Assembly (NCBI RefSeq): GCF_002115725.1
Contig: NZ_JFKD01000001.1
Coordinates: 186,001 to 250,000, forward strand
Length of the DNA stretch: 64,000 bases
Origin: Marivita cryptomonadis
GTDB taxonomy: Bacteria; Pseudomonadota; Alphaproteobacteria; Rhodobacterales; Rhodobacteraceae
Direction: 5' to 3'
This document shows positions 1 to 8,231 of this stretch, piece by piece. The notes under the pieces were generated by a model. It did no database searches and had not been told where the DNA came from. It saw only the letters and a program-made list of their open reading frames with translations. A program made the translations under genes and the position numbers. Position 1 is the stretch's first letter; each line of letters begins with the position of its first letter.

Positions 1-205
1 ATATGGCGACCCCAATAGCTAGCGGTTTCAGCGTTTCGGCGTAGGCATCGAAGATTGTGCCATCAAGCGTCATCGACAGCAGCGCGCTCATGGATTCGAG
101 AAAGGTCGGGAATGCGAAACTGACGGGCACACGGCCCGCGATTTCCCACGCGCCGAACAGGATCACGGCAGAAAGCAGTTTGAGAAGCAGGGCGCGGTTT
201 GGCAT
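1..205 (-). CDS. ABC transporter permease, NitT/TauT type (partial)
   Basis: Inner-membrane permease subunit, cut by the left window edge so that only about the first 68 residues are present. The start MPNRALLLKLLS is followed by a hydrophobic segment (AVILFGAWEIAGR) and the sequence FPTFLESMSALLSM, the usual beginning of SsuC/TauC-like permeases. It lies 74 bp downstream of a NitT/TauT-type binding-protein gene on the same strand, with a strong hairpin between them, so it is surely the membrane partner of that protein. The ATP-binding subunit is probably outside the window. The substrate cannot be read from the sequence. Confidence 0.8.
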   Translation of the reverse strand, partial: MPNRALLLKLLSAVILFGAWEIAGRVPVSFAFPTFLESMSALLSMTLDGTIFDAYAETLKPLAIGVAI

Positions 206-240
206 GTGGCGGTATCTTTCGGACTGCAATGAGAAAAAGT

Positions 241-265
241 CGCTGCGCGGGCATCCCGCGCAGCG
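241..265 (-). terminator. Hairpin between binding-protein and permease genes
   Basis: Perfect 11-bp stem CGCTGCGCGGG/CCCGCGCAGCG with a 3-nt loop, 14 bp after the binding-protein stop. On the minus strand it is followed by ACTTTTTCTC. It looks like an attenuating terminator or 3'-end stabiliser that lowers permease relative to binding-protein expression. Confidence 0.75.
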
Positions 266-279
266 GCAGTGCAAAAAGC

Positions 280-1257
280 TTAGTTCATCGCGGCGTCAAG
301 TGGGGCGAGATACCAGAAGTCTTCGATGTTCAACTCGTCCGGTGTGCCTTCGAGCTGGCCTGCAGCAGAGTACCACTCCATATCGGCCTGCGCGGCTTTG
401 CGACCGCCACCGTTTGGATCATAAAGTCCACCTTCGACCGCATCCGCATAGAACCCGTCGAGTTCTGCGAGGATTTCTGCCGGGAGTTGACCAATGGGTC
501 CGTCGGGGTTGGTTTCGCGACGGATGATCGTCGGGTCTTTGGCCATGTCCTGCCAGACGCTGACCAGGGCGTTCACAAAGATCGACACGTCTTCTTCGTT
601 TTCCTGAATCCAGTTCAGGTTGCCAAACAGGGCCTCATCGCTCGCATCGACTTCAAACATTTCGAGAACATTGAAGTCGGCACCCGCAGCACTGCGCATC
701 AATTTGTTCTTGTTGGACAGGTCGATGATGGTGGCATCTGCGCGTCCGCCCAGAAGGGCGGCGACCCGATTTGACGAACCGGGAACATAGGACCGTTCGC
801 CGAAGGTAATACCAACCCGTTCTTCGATCACGTTTGCAATCGAGTCGGTGCCACCACCTCGCGAGTGCAGCAGGATCGGCTCACCGTTCATGTCTTCCAG
901 CGAATTGTATTTCTGGGTCGTCACTGGAAAGAACTTGAGCTTTGACAGCTGAAAGATGATCCGCAGCGGCGCTTTGGAGCGCTGCATGGCTGCGTAGGGC
1001 GTGCCGAAACCGATATCCATCTGACCGCTCAGTACAGATTGGATCGCCAGCTCTTCGTCCGAGAACGCCGTCCATTCATAATCCAAGCCATTCGCCTTGG
1101 CCCGGTCCAGTGCGACGAAGAACGCTGCGAGTTCATCGGATGGGGTTTCCGCAAGAGCGATACGGATTTTCTCGGCCTGTGCCGGACCGGCGCTAAGGCC
1201 GATGGCTGCGGGCAGTACGAGGGCCGCGACTGCGGCTGCCTTGATAAAACGAAACAT
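280..1257 (-). CDS. ABC transporter substrate-binding protein, NitT/TauT family
   Basis: Periplasmic binding protein of 325 residues that delivers a small solute to the permease encoded downstream. The signal peptide is clear: MFRFIKAAAVAALVLPAA followed by a hydrophobic run and an AQA/E cleavage site near residue 28. The mature part starts EKIRIALAETPSDELAAFF, as in SsuA/TauA/NMT1-like proteins. I chose the ATG at 1257 because GGGAGGAG lies just upstream; a longer frame without a signal exists. The gene follows a GntR/FCD regulator on the same strand with an 83-bp gap. The ligand is unknown: alkanesulfonate, taurine, pyrimidine-like and aromatic ligands are all seen in this family. Confidence 0.85.
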   Translation of the reverse strand: MFRFIKAAAVAALVLPAAIGLSAGPAQAEKIRIALAETPSDELAAFFVALDRAKANGLDYEWTAFSDEELAIQSVLSGQMDIGFGTPYAAMQRSKAPLRIIFQLSKLKFFPVTTQKYNSLEDMNGEPILLHSRGGGTDSIANVIEERVGITFGERSYVPGSSNRVAALLGGRADATIIDLSNKNKLMRSAAGADFNVLEMFEVDASDEALFGNLNWIQENEEDVSIFVNALVSVWQDMAKDPTIIRRETNPDGPIGQLPAEILAELDGFYADAVEGGLYDPNGGGRKAAQADMEWYSAAGQLEGTPDELNIEDFWYLAPLDAAMN

Positions 1258-1340
1258 GTGTCTCCTCCCTGAGATCGTGTTGATCGTCGTCTTTGCGGGC
1301 GTTGTTGTGCTTGGTGCCCCGCGGTTTGTGCTTCTTTCTG

Positions 1341-2030
1341 TCAAACCTCCCCGAACAGGCGTGCGGAGACTGAACCAAGATGCGCGCGCATGGCATCTTG
1401 GGCCGCCTTTGGATCGCGTGCTTCGATGGCTGCCACGATGGCGTCATGTTCAGCGAAGCTCGAATGGGTGCGCGAAGGTCTGTCGGAACTGCGGACCACC
1501 ATGTTCCAAGCCACAGCACGCCGTACCGCGTTCAAGTGGTCAAACAGCGACAGCAAAAGCACGTTGTCCGTGGCTTCGGCCAGAACACGGTGGAAATTGT
1601 CATCTTGCGCCTCGTACTCGTCCCAGTTCGGCGCTTCGGTTGCCAAGTCGCGGGAGTGCTTCAAGTGTCGAACAGCCTCTTCCGACGCGTGCAGGGCAGT
1701 TTCACGTGCGATGGCAGGCTCCAGCGACAGGCGGGCGCGCATCAGCTGCACAGGCGTGACTTGCTGGCTGAGCAGCTTAAGATTGCTGGGGCCAGACGTG
1801 ACATTTGGCGATGCGATAAACGTGCCTTTGCCGACATGCCGCCAGATCGCGCCTTCATGTTCCAGAGTGTCCAGAGCTTTGCGCAAGCGTGCGCGGGTCA
1901 CATCCAGTCGCACGATAAGATCACGCTCTGATTCGAGCCGGTCCCCGGGCTTATACCCGCCCTCGGCGATATAGGACCGCAGCTTTGACACCACGTCATC
2001 TGTATCCACCGTGACAGAGTTCATCAGCAT
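1341..2030 (-). CDS. GntR-family transcriptional regulator, FCD (FadR-type) subfamily
   Basis: DNA-binding regulator of 229 residues. The N-terminal winged helix has the hallmark PGDRLESERDLIVRLDVTRARLRKAL near residues 28-54 and the wing GAIWRHVGKGTFI. The C-terminal all-helical FCD domain keeps the usual metal-site residues in DDNFH, EHDAIVAAIEARD and MRAHL. The ATG at 2030 is preferred because GAGGG lies 7 nt upstream. It is transcribed toward the NitT/TauT transporter genes and is divergent from the FAH-family gene at 2211, so it probably controls both in response to a carboxylate ligand. This is inferred from position. Confidence 0.85.
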   Translation of the reverse strand: MLMNSVTVDTDDVVSKLRSYIAEGGYKPGDRLESERDLIVRLDVTRARLRKALDTLEHEGAIWRHVGKGTFIASPNVTSGPSNLKLLSQQVTPVQLMRARLSLEPAIARETALHASEEAVRHLKHSRDLATEAPNWDEYEAQDDNFHRVLAEATDNVLLLSLFDHLNAVRRAVAWNMVVRSSDRPSRTHSSFAEHDAIVAAIEARDPKAAQDAMRAHLGSVSARLFGEV

Positions 2031-2127
2031 GAATTGGCCCTCATATTGGTCAACCAATTTCCGCCAATGGCGGCGGTTTGACACGAGGCTAAGCCTAAAT
2101 TGGGCGATCAATCAATGATTTTTCTTG

Positions 2128-2152
2128 CAATTCAAGAGTTGGTCGAGAATTG
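2128..2152. promoter_or_regulatory. Possible operator between gntR and the FAH-family gene
   Basis: Inverted repeat with arms CAATTC and GAATTG separated by 13 bp, in the divergent intergenic region between the GntR/FCD regulator and the hydrolase gene. Position is the main argument. The arms are short and AT-rich, so it may be chance. Confidence 0.3.
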
Positions 2153-2210
2153 ATTTACGTATCGCGCTGAGCTAATCCACCCTAAGCCAATAAAAATTCC
2201 GGAGAACTGC

Positions 2211-2897
2211 ATGACCCAATACGCAATCGAAACACCGCCTGTCGTGGCACTTCCCGTGGCCGGGCAGGATACGTTGTTCCCGGTCCGCCGGATTTACTGC
2301 ATCGGTCGCAACTACGCGGCGCACGCCATTGAGATGGGTCATGATCCGGATCGGGAAGATCCGTTTTTCTTTCAGAAAAACCCTAACAATCTGACCACGT
2401 CTGACACCTTCCCGTACCCGCCGCACACGTCGGATGTGCACCACGAGGCAGAGATGCTTGTGGCGTTGAAAACGGGCGGAACAAACATCCCGGTTTCCTC
2501 GGCCCTGGACCATGTGTTCGGCTACGGCCTAGCGCTTGATATGACACGGCGTGACCTGCAAGGAATCGCCAAGAAGGCTGGACGCCCTTGGGAGATCGGT
2601 AAGGCGTTCGAGCAGTCCGCGCCCTGTGGACCGATTCACACGGTGGAAAAAGTGGGGCATCTCGATCAGGGTCGAGTTGAACTCAAGGTCAACGATGAGG
2701 TGCGTCAGGAAGGTGACTTGAACCAGATGATCTGGAAAGTGCCTGAAATGATCTCGTACTTGTCCGAGTATTTTGAACTTGCCCCCGGTGACGTCATTCT
2801 CTCGGGTACCCCGTCTGGCGTGGGTCCGGTCGTCAAAGGTGACAAGATGGAACTGTCGATCGACGGGTTGGGCTCATTGAGCGTCGTTGTCGGGTAA
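2211..2897 (+). CDS. Fumarylacetoacetate hydrolase family protein (fumarylpyruvate hydrolase-like)
   Basis: Cytoplasmic metal-dependent C-C hydrolase or related enzyme, 228 residues, the usual size of the short FAH family (YcgM, NagK-like). Visible family features are IYCIGRNYAAHA near the N-terminus, the metal-binding acidic residues in HHEAEMLVAL and GYGLALDMTRRDLQ, and the C-terminal GDVILSGTPSGVGPV. GGAG precedes the ATG. It is alone on the plus strand, divergent from a GntR/FCD regulator and a NitT/TauT importer, and ends at a good terminator. Members hydrolyse fumarylpyruvate, acylpyruvates or oxaloacetate, or act as isomerases, so the exact reaction is open. Confidence 0.85.
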   Translation: MTQYAIETPPVVALPVAGQDTLFPVRRIYCIGRNYAAHAIEMGHDPDREDPFFFQKNPNNLTTSDTFPYPPHTSDVHHEAEMLVALKTGGTNIPVSSALDHVFGYGLALDMTRRDLQGIAKKAGRPWEIGKAFEQSAPCGPIHTVEKVGHLDQGRVELKVNDEVRQEGDLNQMIWKVPEMISYLSEYFELAPGDVILSGTPSGVGPVVKGDKMELSIDGLGSLSVVVG

Positions 2898-2996
2898 AGC
2901 CGCAGTTTGATGTGTACTGGATGGTCGCCCAATTGAGGGGGCGTGTTTTGCTCACGGTAGAGCTGACCAAGCAAAGTTCAGCGTTTTAATTGACAT

Positions 2997-3026
2997 GTCG
3001 CGCCCATGGGCGCGGCATTCTTTTTT
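2997..3026 (+). terminator. Rho-independent terminator after the FAH-family gene
   Basis: Stem GTCGCGCC/GGCGCGGC (one G-U pair) with a CATG loop, followed by ATTCTTTTTT. It lies between the convergent ends of the FAH-family gene and the LacI-type gene. Confidence 0.8.
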
Positions 3027-3097
3027 GGCAGTGGCGCAGGCCGATGGGATCCGGATGGATGTATGGACTGCGAACCCGCCAAGACGGCGAGAGCTGC

Positions 3098-4108
3098 TTA
3101 GCTCGTCTGTCCGGGGATCAGGTGAAATCCAAGATCAATGACGCGTGGCACTTCTGACGTGTCGTGGTCGTCAATCAAATGCTGGGCAGCGCGGATTCCC
3201 ATCTCGAGCCGGGGAGTTTCCACCGTTGTAAGTTGAATGGGCAATGCTTCGAGGAATGGCAACCCGTTGAAGCCAGCAAGTGCCACGTCTGTCGGCATTG
3301 TCACCCCGTGGCTCAGGCAATGCATAATACCGCCTGCCGCCAGATCATCATTCGAATAATAGATCGCTTCCGGTCTGTCGGGCGCGGATAAGACTGTCGC
3401 GGTGGCGCGACGCCCCTCAATCATCGACGAGGGGCCGTCCGAGACATGCTCGACCAAAATCTGTCCACCGCTGTCGCGGACAGCGTCCCGGAAGCCATTG
3501 AAGCGTTTGACTGCCCGCAAGTCGCGGGCGCCCTGACTGCCGATATAGCCGAAGCGACGATAACCCTTTGTTAACATATATCGAGCAGTTGCCTGACCCG
3601 CTGCATACTGTGACAGCCCAAACGCGATGGAGATCGGATCGCCATCAATGTCCATCACTTCGACAACGCGAACCCCTGCCGCGCGGATGGCAATGCGTGT
3701 TGCGTCGGAGTGTTCCAGTCCCGGCAGGATTATACCTTGCGGGCGCCATGACAGCAGATCGCGGACAAGTTCCTCTTCTGTGGCTTCAGAATATTCCGTT
3801 ACGCCGAACACCGGCTGCAAGCCACGGCCAGACAGAGTGGCGGTGATGCCATCCAGAACTTCCGAAAACACGCGGTTCCCAAGCGTCGGCAGAACGACCG
3901 CGATCAAAGGGGTGGTTTCGTCCCGGAGCGAAGTGGCAAGCCGGTTTGGGACGTACCCCAATTTGCGCGCGGCTTGTTCAACGCGGTGGCGGACTTGCTC
4001 TGATGTTTGGCCGGTTCCGCGCATTACACGTGACACGGTCATCTGGCTCACGCCAGCCTCGATCGCGACGTCGTCCATTGTTGGTCGCGAATCGACTTTG
4101 CCTGTCAC
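3098..4108 (-). CDS. LacI-family transcriptional repressor of the threonate/erythronate operon
   Basis: Repressor of 336 residues. The N-terminal LacI helix-turn-helix is plain (TMDDVAIEAGVSQMTVSRVM), followed by the hinge region and a periplasmic-binding-protein-like sensor domain of the GntR/gluconate type. The start is a GTG at 4108 preceded by AGGAGG at good spacing. It is divergent from ltnD, and two copies of TGTTTACGTAAACA lie between the genes, so it most likely represses the acid-sugar operon and itself. The inducer is probably a pathway intermediate such as threonate or erythronate (inference). Confidence 0.88.
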   Translation of the reverse strand: MTGKVDSRPTMDDVAIEAGVSQMTVSRVMRGTGQTSEQVRHRVEQAARKLGYVPNRLATSLRDETTPLIAVVLPTLGNRVFSEVLDGITATLSGRGLQPVFGVTEYSEATEEELVRDLLSWRPQGIILPGLEHSDATRIAIRAAGVRVVEVMDIDGDPISIAFGLSQYAAGQATARYMLTKGYRRFGYIGSQGARDLRAVKRFNGFRDAVRDSGGQILVEHVSDGPSSMIEGRRATATVLSAPDRPEAIYYSNDDLAAGGIMHCLSHGVTMPTDVALAGFNGLPFLEALPIQLTTVETPRLEMGIRAAQHLIDDHDTSEVPRVIDLGFHLIPGQTS

Positions 4109-4168
4109 TGCACCGGCCTCCTGACGGCCATATTCTTATGGGTTTAAATTGAACTGAAAAGAATGTTC

Positions 4169-4198
4169 TTGACAAGTGTTTACGTAAACACTGATAAA
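4169..4198 (+). promoter_or_regulatory. Predicted sigma-70 promoter of the ltnD operon
   Basis: Perfect -35 TTGACA at 4169-4174 and a -10-like GATAAA at 4193-4198 with an 18-bp spacer, oriented toward ltnD. The first LacI palindrome lies wholly inside the spacer, so a bound repressor would block RNA polymerase. Confidence 0.6.
4177..4190. promoter_or_regulatory. LacI-type operator O1
   Basis: Perfect palindrome TGTTTACGTAAACA with a central CG, typical of GntR/LacI-type operators. Adding one base each side gives a 16-bp palindrome. It lies between the predicted -35 and -10 of the ltnD promoter. Confidence 0.8.
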
Positions 4199-4207
4199 AA
4201 AGCCTGA

Positions 4208-4221
4208 TGTTTACGTAAACA
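4208..4221. promoter_or_regulatory. LacI-type operator O2
   Basis: Second identical copy of TGTTTACGTAAACA. The centres of O1 and O2 are 31 bp apart, close to three helical turns, which puts them on the same DNA face. O2 lies about where the transcript should begin. Confidence 0.8.
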
Positions 4222-4269
4222 TATGCGCCCGCTTTGTTGAGGGCCGTTTGGTGGTCAGGGGGGAACACC

Positions 4270-5166
4270 ATGACACGCGTCTTGAAGACGGCCGTCGTTG
4301 GGCTTGGCTCCATGGGATACGGGATGGCACTTTCCTGTCTGCGCGCGGGGCATCAGGTATGGGGTGTGGACATAAATCCTGAAGCTGTTGACCGCCTTAA
4401 GGCCGAGGGAGGTGAGCCAGGCAACTTGCCGCGCGATTTGGATGCTGTGGTCGTGGTTGTCCTGAACGCGGCGCAAGCCGAAGCCGTTCTGTTCGGAGAT
4501 GAAGGCATTGTGCCGACCTTGTCGTCCGGGGCTATTGTCCTTTCCTGTGTCACCGTTGCTCCGGAATTTGCCTGCAGGATGGAGGCTCGGTGCACAGACC
4601 ACGGCGTACATTACCTTGATGCGCCGATTTCAGGCGGTGCGGTGAAGGCTTCACAGGGCAAGTTGACGATCATGGCGTCGGGAACCGCAACGGCGTTTGA
4701 CGCGGCCGCGCCGGTTCTGGATGCTTGCGCTGAAACTGTGTTCACACTCGGGGCAACGGCAGGCCCGGGTTCGGCCATGAAGGCGGTCAACCAGCTCTTG
4801 GCAGGCGTTCATATCGCAACCATGGCCGAAGCGCTGACATTCGGAATGACTCAGGGGATTGCCCCGGATCAGTTCCTGAACGTCATCAGTAAATGTGCCG
4901 GATCAAGTTGGATGCTTGAAAATCGCGCACCGCATGTGGTGGCTGGTGATTACAGCCCCAAAAGCCAAATCAACATCTGGCCCAAGGACCTAGGCATCGT
5001 TTTGGAAGTCGCGTCATCCGTCGGCTTTGATGCCCCAATCGCCCGTGCCGCTCTGTCGCAATACACGGCTGCCGTCGAGATGGGTCTCGGCGCGGAAGAT
5101 GATGCTGCCGTCACCAAGGTTTACGCAGAAAATGCCGGTGTGACGCTGCCAAACAAACAAGACTGA
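4270..5166 (+). CDS. ltnD: L-threonate dehydrogenase (3-hydroxyisobutyrate dehydrogenase family)
   Basis: NAD-dependent beta-hydroxyacid dehydrogenase of 298 residues, proposed to oxidise L-threonate (or D-erythronate) to 2-oxo-tetronate, the first step of the pathway. Seen are the Rossmann motif GLGSMGYGMA, the substrate-binding DAPISGGA and the catalytic lysine in GSAMKAVNQLLAG. The ATG at 4270 follows CAGGGGGG; the frame is open 12 codons further upstream without a better site. It opens an operon with a TctABC-type transporter, a DUF1537 kinase, a class II aldolase and an OtnI-like isomerase, which fixes its role far better than sequence alone. Confidence 0.88.
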   Translation: MTRVLKTAVVGLGSMGYGMALSCLRAGHQVWGVDINPEAVDRLKAEGGEPGNLPRDLDAVVVVVLNAAQAEAVLFGDEGIVPTLSSGAIVLSCVTVAPEFACRMEARCTDHGVHYLDAPISGGAVKASQGKLTIMASGTATAFDAAAPVLDACAETVFTLGATAGPGSAMKAVNQLLAGVHIATMAEALTFGMTQGIAPDQFLNVISKCAGSSWMLENRAPHVVAGDYSPKSQINIWPKDLGIVLEVASSVGFDAPIARAALSQYTAAVEMGLGAEDDAAVTKVYAENAGVTLPNKQD

Positions 5167-5225
5167 GCTGGGGCACACGCCGTGCTGTGGCTTGAGTCAC
5201 TGAAAGATCAATCGGGAGGACTGAC

Positions 5226-6182
5226 ATGAAACTGACTACAAAAATCGTCAATGCGTTGGCTTTGACTTTCTTGGCTGCGGCACCCGTCGCTGCGCAGGAA
5301 TTTCCGGAACGACCCATCAACATAGTGGTGCCATTCAATGCCGGTGGGGGCACTGACTTGTTGGTGCGCGGTTTTGCAGCTCATTTTGCCGAAGCTGTTG
5401 GCGGTGACGTGTTCGTGTCGAACATGGCAGGCGGATCTGGCACTGTGGCTGCCGCTGCTTTGGCGGGACAGCGTCCCTCCGGGTATCAGCTTGGCTATTG
5501 GTCTGTCACAGTTGCCACGGTGCAGCCGCAGATCAAGGATGTGCCCTACGGCATCGACAGTTGGGAGCCCATTTGTTCGGTCGCCGCATCCCCCACCATG
5601 CTGTTCACGAATAAGGGCAACGGCATTGAAACGATCGAGGATGCCAAAGCTGCGATCGAAGCCGAACCCGGAAAGTACCTGTTTGGATCATCGGGTCCGG
5701 GCGCCATGACGCATCTCACAACGGTGGCTGCGTTCGAGGGATTGGGCGTGATTGACAAGATCAAGCATCTTCCGTTTCAGGGCTCGGGTCCAGCTTTGCA
5801 GGCGATGGCTGCCGGTACGATCCAGTTCTTTGGCGATACAGAGATCCTGATGCAGCGCGGTGACTTCACCCCGTTGGTGATCTTTGCAGATGAGCGGTCT
5901 GCGGCCTATCCAGATGTTCCGACAGCCACCGAGGTGGGCATCGCGCCGCCGCTGAACGAGCTGTATCTCTGGGGTGGTTTGTTCGCACCAGCGGAAACGC
6001 CTGCCGATGTCGTGCAAAAGCTGTCCGATGCCTGCGGTACAGCCGTTGCATCCGACGGGTTTGCGGCATTCGCGGCGGATACCCAGACCACGCTCAAATA
6101 TCGGGACTCAGCCGAGTTCGATGCGTTCTATCGTGCACAGTATGATGGAAACACGGCGATCATTGAGGCCGCAGGTCTCTGA
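5226..6182 (+). CDS. tctC: Tripartite tricarboxylate-type transporter, periplasmic receptor (BUG family)
   Basis: Periplasmic solute receptor of 318 residues with a signal peptide (cleavage after APVAAQ). The mature N-terminus EFPERPINIVVPFNAGGGTD is the classic BUG/TctC opening, whose GG loop binds carboxylates. It is preceded by GGGAGGA and followed by the TctB and TctA genes after a strong hairpin. In this operon the ligand is probably threonate, erythronate or a similar C4 acid rather than a tricarboxylate (inference from context). Confidence 0.9.
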   Translation: MKLTTKIVNALALTFLAAAPVAAQEFPERPINIVVPFNAGGGTDLLVRGFAAHFAEAVGGDVFVSNMAGGSGTVAAAALAGQRPSGYQLGYWSVTVATVQPQIKDVPYGIDSWEPICSVAASPTMLFTNKGNGIETIEDAKAAIEAEPGKYLFGSSGPGAMTHLTTVAAFEGLGVIDKIKHLPFQGSGPALQAMAAGTIQFFGDTEILMQRGDFTPLVIFADERSAAYPDVPTATEVGIAPPLNELYLWGGLFAPAETPADVVQKLSDACGTAVASDGFAAFAADTQTTLKYRDSAEFDAFYRAQYDGNTAIIEAAGL

Positions 6183-6189
6183 GGTCTTT

Positions 6190-6216
6190 CCGGGGGTCGG
6201 CTGGTTCGGCCCCCGG
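6190..6216 (+). terminator. Hairpin between tctC and tctB
   Basis: Stem of 10 bp beginning CCGGGGG and ending CCCCCGG (one T-G pair) with a 7-nt loop, 7 bp after the tctC stop and followed by CATTTTC. It lies inside the operon, so it probably acts as an attenuator or mRNA stabiliser. Confidence 0.65.
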
Positions 6217-6247
6217 CATTTTCAAACCAGCTGTGAAGGTAAGGCAA

Positions 6248-6697
6248 ATGGGTGCAGTGACAGAACGGCGGGTCACTTCCTTGATCGTGCTTCTGATCGC
6301 GGCTGCGCTTTTGTCGCAGACTTTCGGGCAGGCCTATTCCGGTCTTGGTGCATTCAGCCCGATGTTCTTTCCCCAGATCGTACTCGGGTTCTGGGTCGCG
6401 GTGGCCGCGCTTGATGTGGTTTCCGAATTGCGACGCAGTTCAAGCTCGGATCATCCGCGATTGATGCGAGTGTCATTCATGGGTTTGGCAACGCTCTTGT
6501 TTCTTTACGGAATGACGCGCCTGGGGTTCTTCCTCTCGGCTGTACCCTTCTCGATCACTTCGCTGGTCGTTCTGGGTTTGCGAAATCCACTTGCCATACT
6601 GGCTGTCGGGGTAGGAGTGCCGGCTGCGCTGGTGGCGCTTTTCAATCATCTGCTTGTTTTGCCATTGCCCACATCGCCGTTCACCTGGTGGTTCTGA
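6248..6697 (+). CDS. tctB: Tripartite tricarboxylate transporter, small membrane subunit
   Basis: Small integral membrane protein of 149 residues with four predicted hydrophobic segments (for example SLIVLLIAAALL, PMFFPQIVLGFWVAVAAL and PLAILAVGVGVPAALVALF), typical of TctB. The ATG at 6248 has GAAGGT 6 nt upstream; an earlier GTG at 6233 is less likely. It sits between the receptor and the large membrane subunit. TctB proteins are poorly conserved, so the call rests on topology and position. Confidence 0.85.
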   Translation: MGAVTERRVTSLIVLLIAAALLSQTFGQAYSGLGAFSPMFFPQIVLGFWVAVAALDVVSELRRSSSSDHPRLMRVSFMGLATLLFLYGMTRLGFFLSAVPFSITSLVVLGLRNPLAILAVGVGVPAALVALFNHLLVLPLPTSPFTWWF

Positions 6698-6706
6698 GGA
6701 TCTGAC

Positions 6707-8203
6707 ATGATCGAACTGCTGCCACAGGCCATCGATTTGATATTCACCTTCGAAGGGATCGGGGTGCTTGTGCTTGGCACGATGCTGGGCGTAATCCTCG
6801 GAGCGCTTCCGGGGATCGGATCAACTGTCGCGGTTGCGATGATCCTGCCCTTCACTCTCACCATGAGCCAAGCTCCAGCCATTCTGATGCTGCTCGCGGT
6901 GTATGCTGGTTCGGTCTATGGCGGTTCGATTTCGGCCATCCTGATTAACACACCCGGAACGCCACAATCTGCCGCAACTTGCCTTGACGGTTACCCGATG
7001 GCCCAGAGGGGTGAGGCAGGTCTGGCCCTAGGATGGAGCACCATCGCGTCTACAATTGGTGGACTTGTCTCGGCGGTCGTTCTTCTCATGGCTGCACCTC
7101 AACTTGCGCAGCTGGCGCTGAACTTCGGTCCGATTGAAACCTTTGCACTGATCCTGCTGGGTTTGACCTGCATCGTGTCCGTTTCCGAAGGGTCGTTGAT
7201 CAAAGGCCTGATCGCGGGAAGCATCGGGCTTTTCCTTGGTTGTGTCGGAGGTGACCCCATCACCGGAGAGGCGCGTTTCACCTTCGGTCAATTCCAGCTG
7301 ATCTCGGGGTTCAATCTGCTGGCAGTCGTGATCGGCGTCTTCGCCTTGTCTGAGGTATTGATCCGCGCGGCAGCGAAACACGAAGAAAGCACCAATCTGG
7401 TGTCCTTTTCCGGCATCGTCTTGCCCGCTTGGTCTGCGTGGCGCGGTCGCTGGAAGGTGCTCGCCAAATCCGTCGCAATTGGCAATGGCATTGGGATCCT
7501 ACCCGGGACAGGTGCCGCCACGGCCGCCTTCATTTCGTATGCCGAGGCGCAACGCTCTTCGCCCAATCGCAAGAATTTTGGCAAAGGCGAGCCAGACGGT
7601 CTGATCGCATCAGAGTCCGCCAACAATGCCGTGACCGGCGGCGCCTTGGTGCCGACAATGGCGCTTGGGATTCCCGGCGATGCCATCACTGCGGTGATGC
7701 TTGCCACCTTGACCTTGCATGGTGTGACGCCGGGCATTCGTCTGATGACCGACAATCCTGTCCTGATTACCGCCATCTTCGCCGGGTTTTTCGTGATCAA
7801 CCTGATGCTTTTGCCGATGGGCATGATCGTTGCCAAAGGGGCAGCGCCCCTCTTGCGCTTGCGAGAGGGCTATATGCTTGTTTTGATCGTGCTTTTGTGC
7901 AGCGTCGGAGTTTATTTCGTGCGAGGGAATCCGTTTGACCTGATGGTCATGGGTTGCGCTGGCATTCTTGGGTTTGTCTTGCGCAGGCAAGGCATGCCGA
8001 TGGCCCCCTTGGTGATCGGCATGGTGCTCGGCCCGACGCTCGAAATCAGTCTGCGACAGGGCTTAATCATAACCGATGGCAGCTTTCTTGCGTTCTTCAG
8101 TGGTCATCCCATCGCGCTTGTTCTGGCTGTTTGTGCGGTCGGAATGCTGTCATTGCCGGTGATCACTGCAGCGCGAGCAAAACGGACGACAGAAGACACA
8201 TGA
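6707..8203 (+). CDS. tctA: Tripartite tricarboxylate transporter, large membrane subunit
   Basis: Transport-forming subunit of 498 residues with about twelve hydrophobic segments. Signature regions are LGALPGIGSTVAVAMILPF near residue 31, the SVYGGSISAILINTPGTP stretch near residue 70 and the second half-repeat GILPGTGAATAAFISY near residue 263, characteristic of TctA. Its ATG follows the tctB stop by nine bases. It should use the ion gradient to import the solute captured by the upstream receptor, which here feeds the acid-sugar enzymes downstream. Confidence 0.93.
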   Translation: MIELLPQAIDLIFTFEGIGVLVLGTMLGVILGALPGIGSTVAVAMILPFTLTMSQAPAILMLLAVYAGSVYGGSISAILINTPGTPQSAATCLDGYPMAQRGEAGLALGWSTIASTIGGLVSAVVLLMAAPQLAQLALNFGPIETFALILLGLTCIVSVSEGSLIKGLIAGSIGLFLGCVGGDPITGEARFTFGQFQLISGFNLLAVVIGVFALSEVLIRAAAKHEESTNLVSFSGIVLPAWSAWRGRWKVLAKSVAIGNGIGILPGTGAATAAFISYAEAQRSSPNRKNFGKGEPDGLIASESANNAVTGGALVPTMALGIPGDAITAVMLATLTLHGVTPGIRLMTDNPVLITAIFAGFFVINLMLLPMGMIVAKGAAPLLRLREGYMLVLIVLLCSVGVYFVRGNPFDLMVMGCAGILGFVLRRQGMPMAPLVIGMVLGPTLEISLRQGLIITDGSFLAFFSGHPIALVLAVCAVGMLSLPVITAARAKRTTEDT

Positions 8204-8231
8204 CTTTGGTTTTTCTGAAGGTGCGATTGCG

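Noticed and set aside
1258..1344. 29-codon extension of the NitT/TauT binding protein
   Set aside because: It would bury the signal peptide. The ATG at 1257 has a strong ribosome-binding site.
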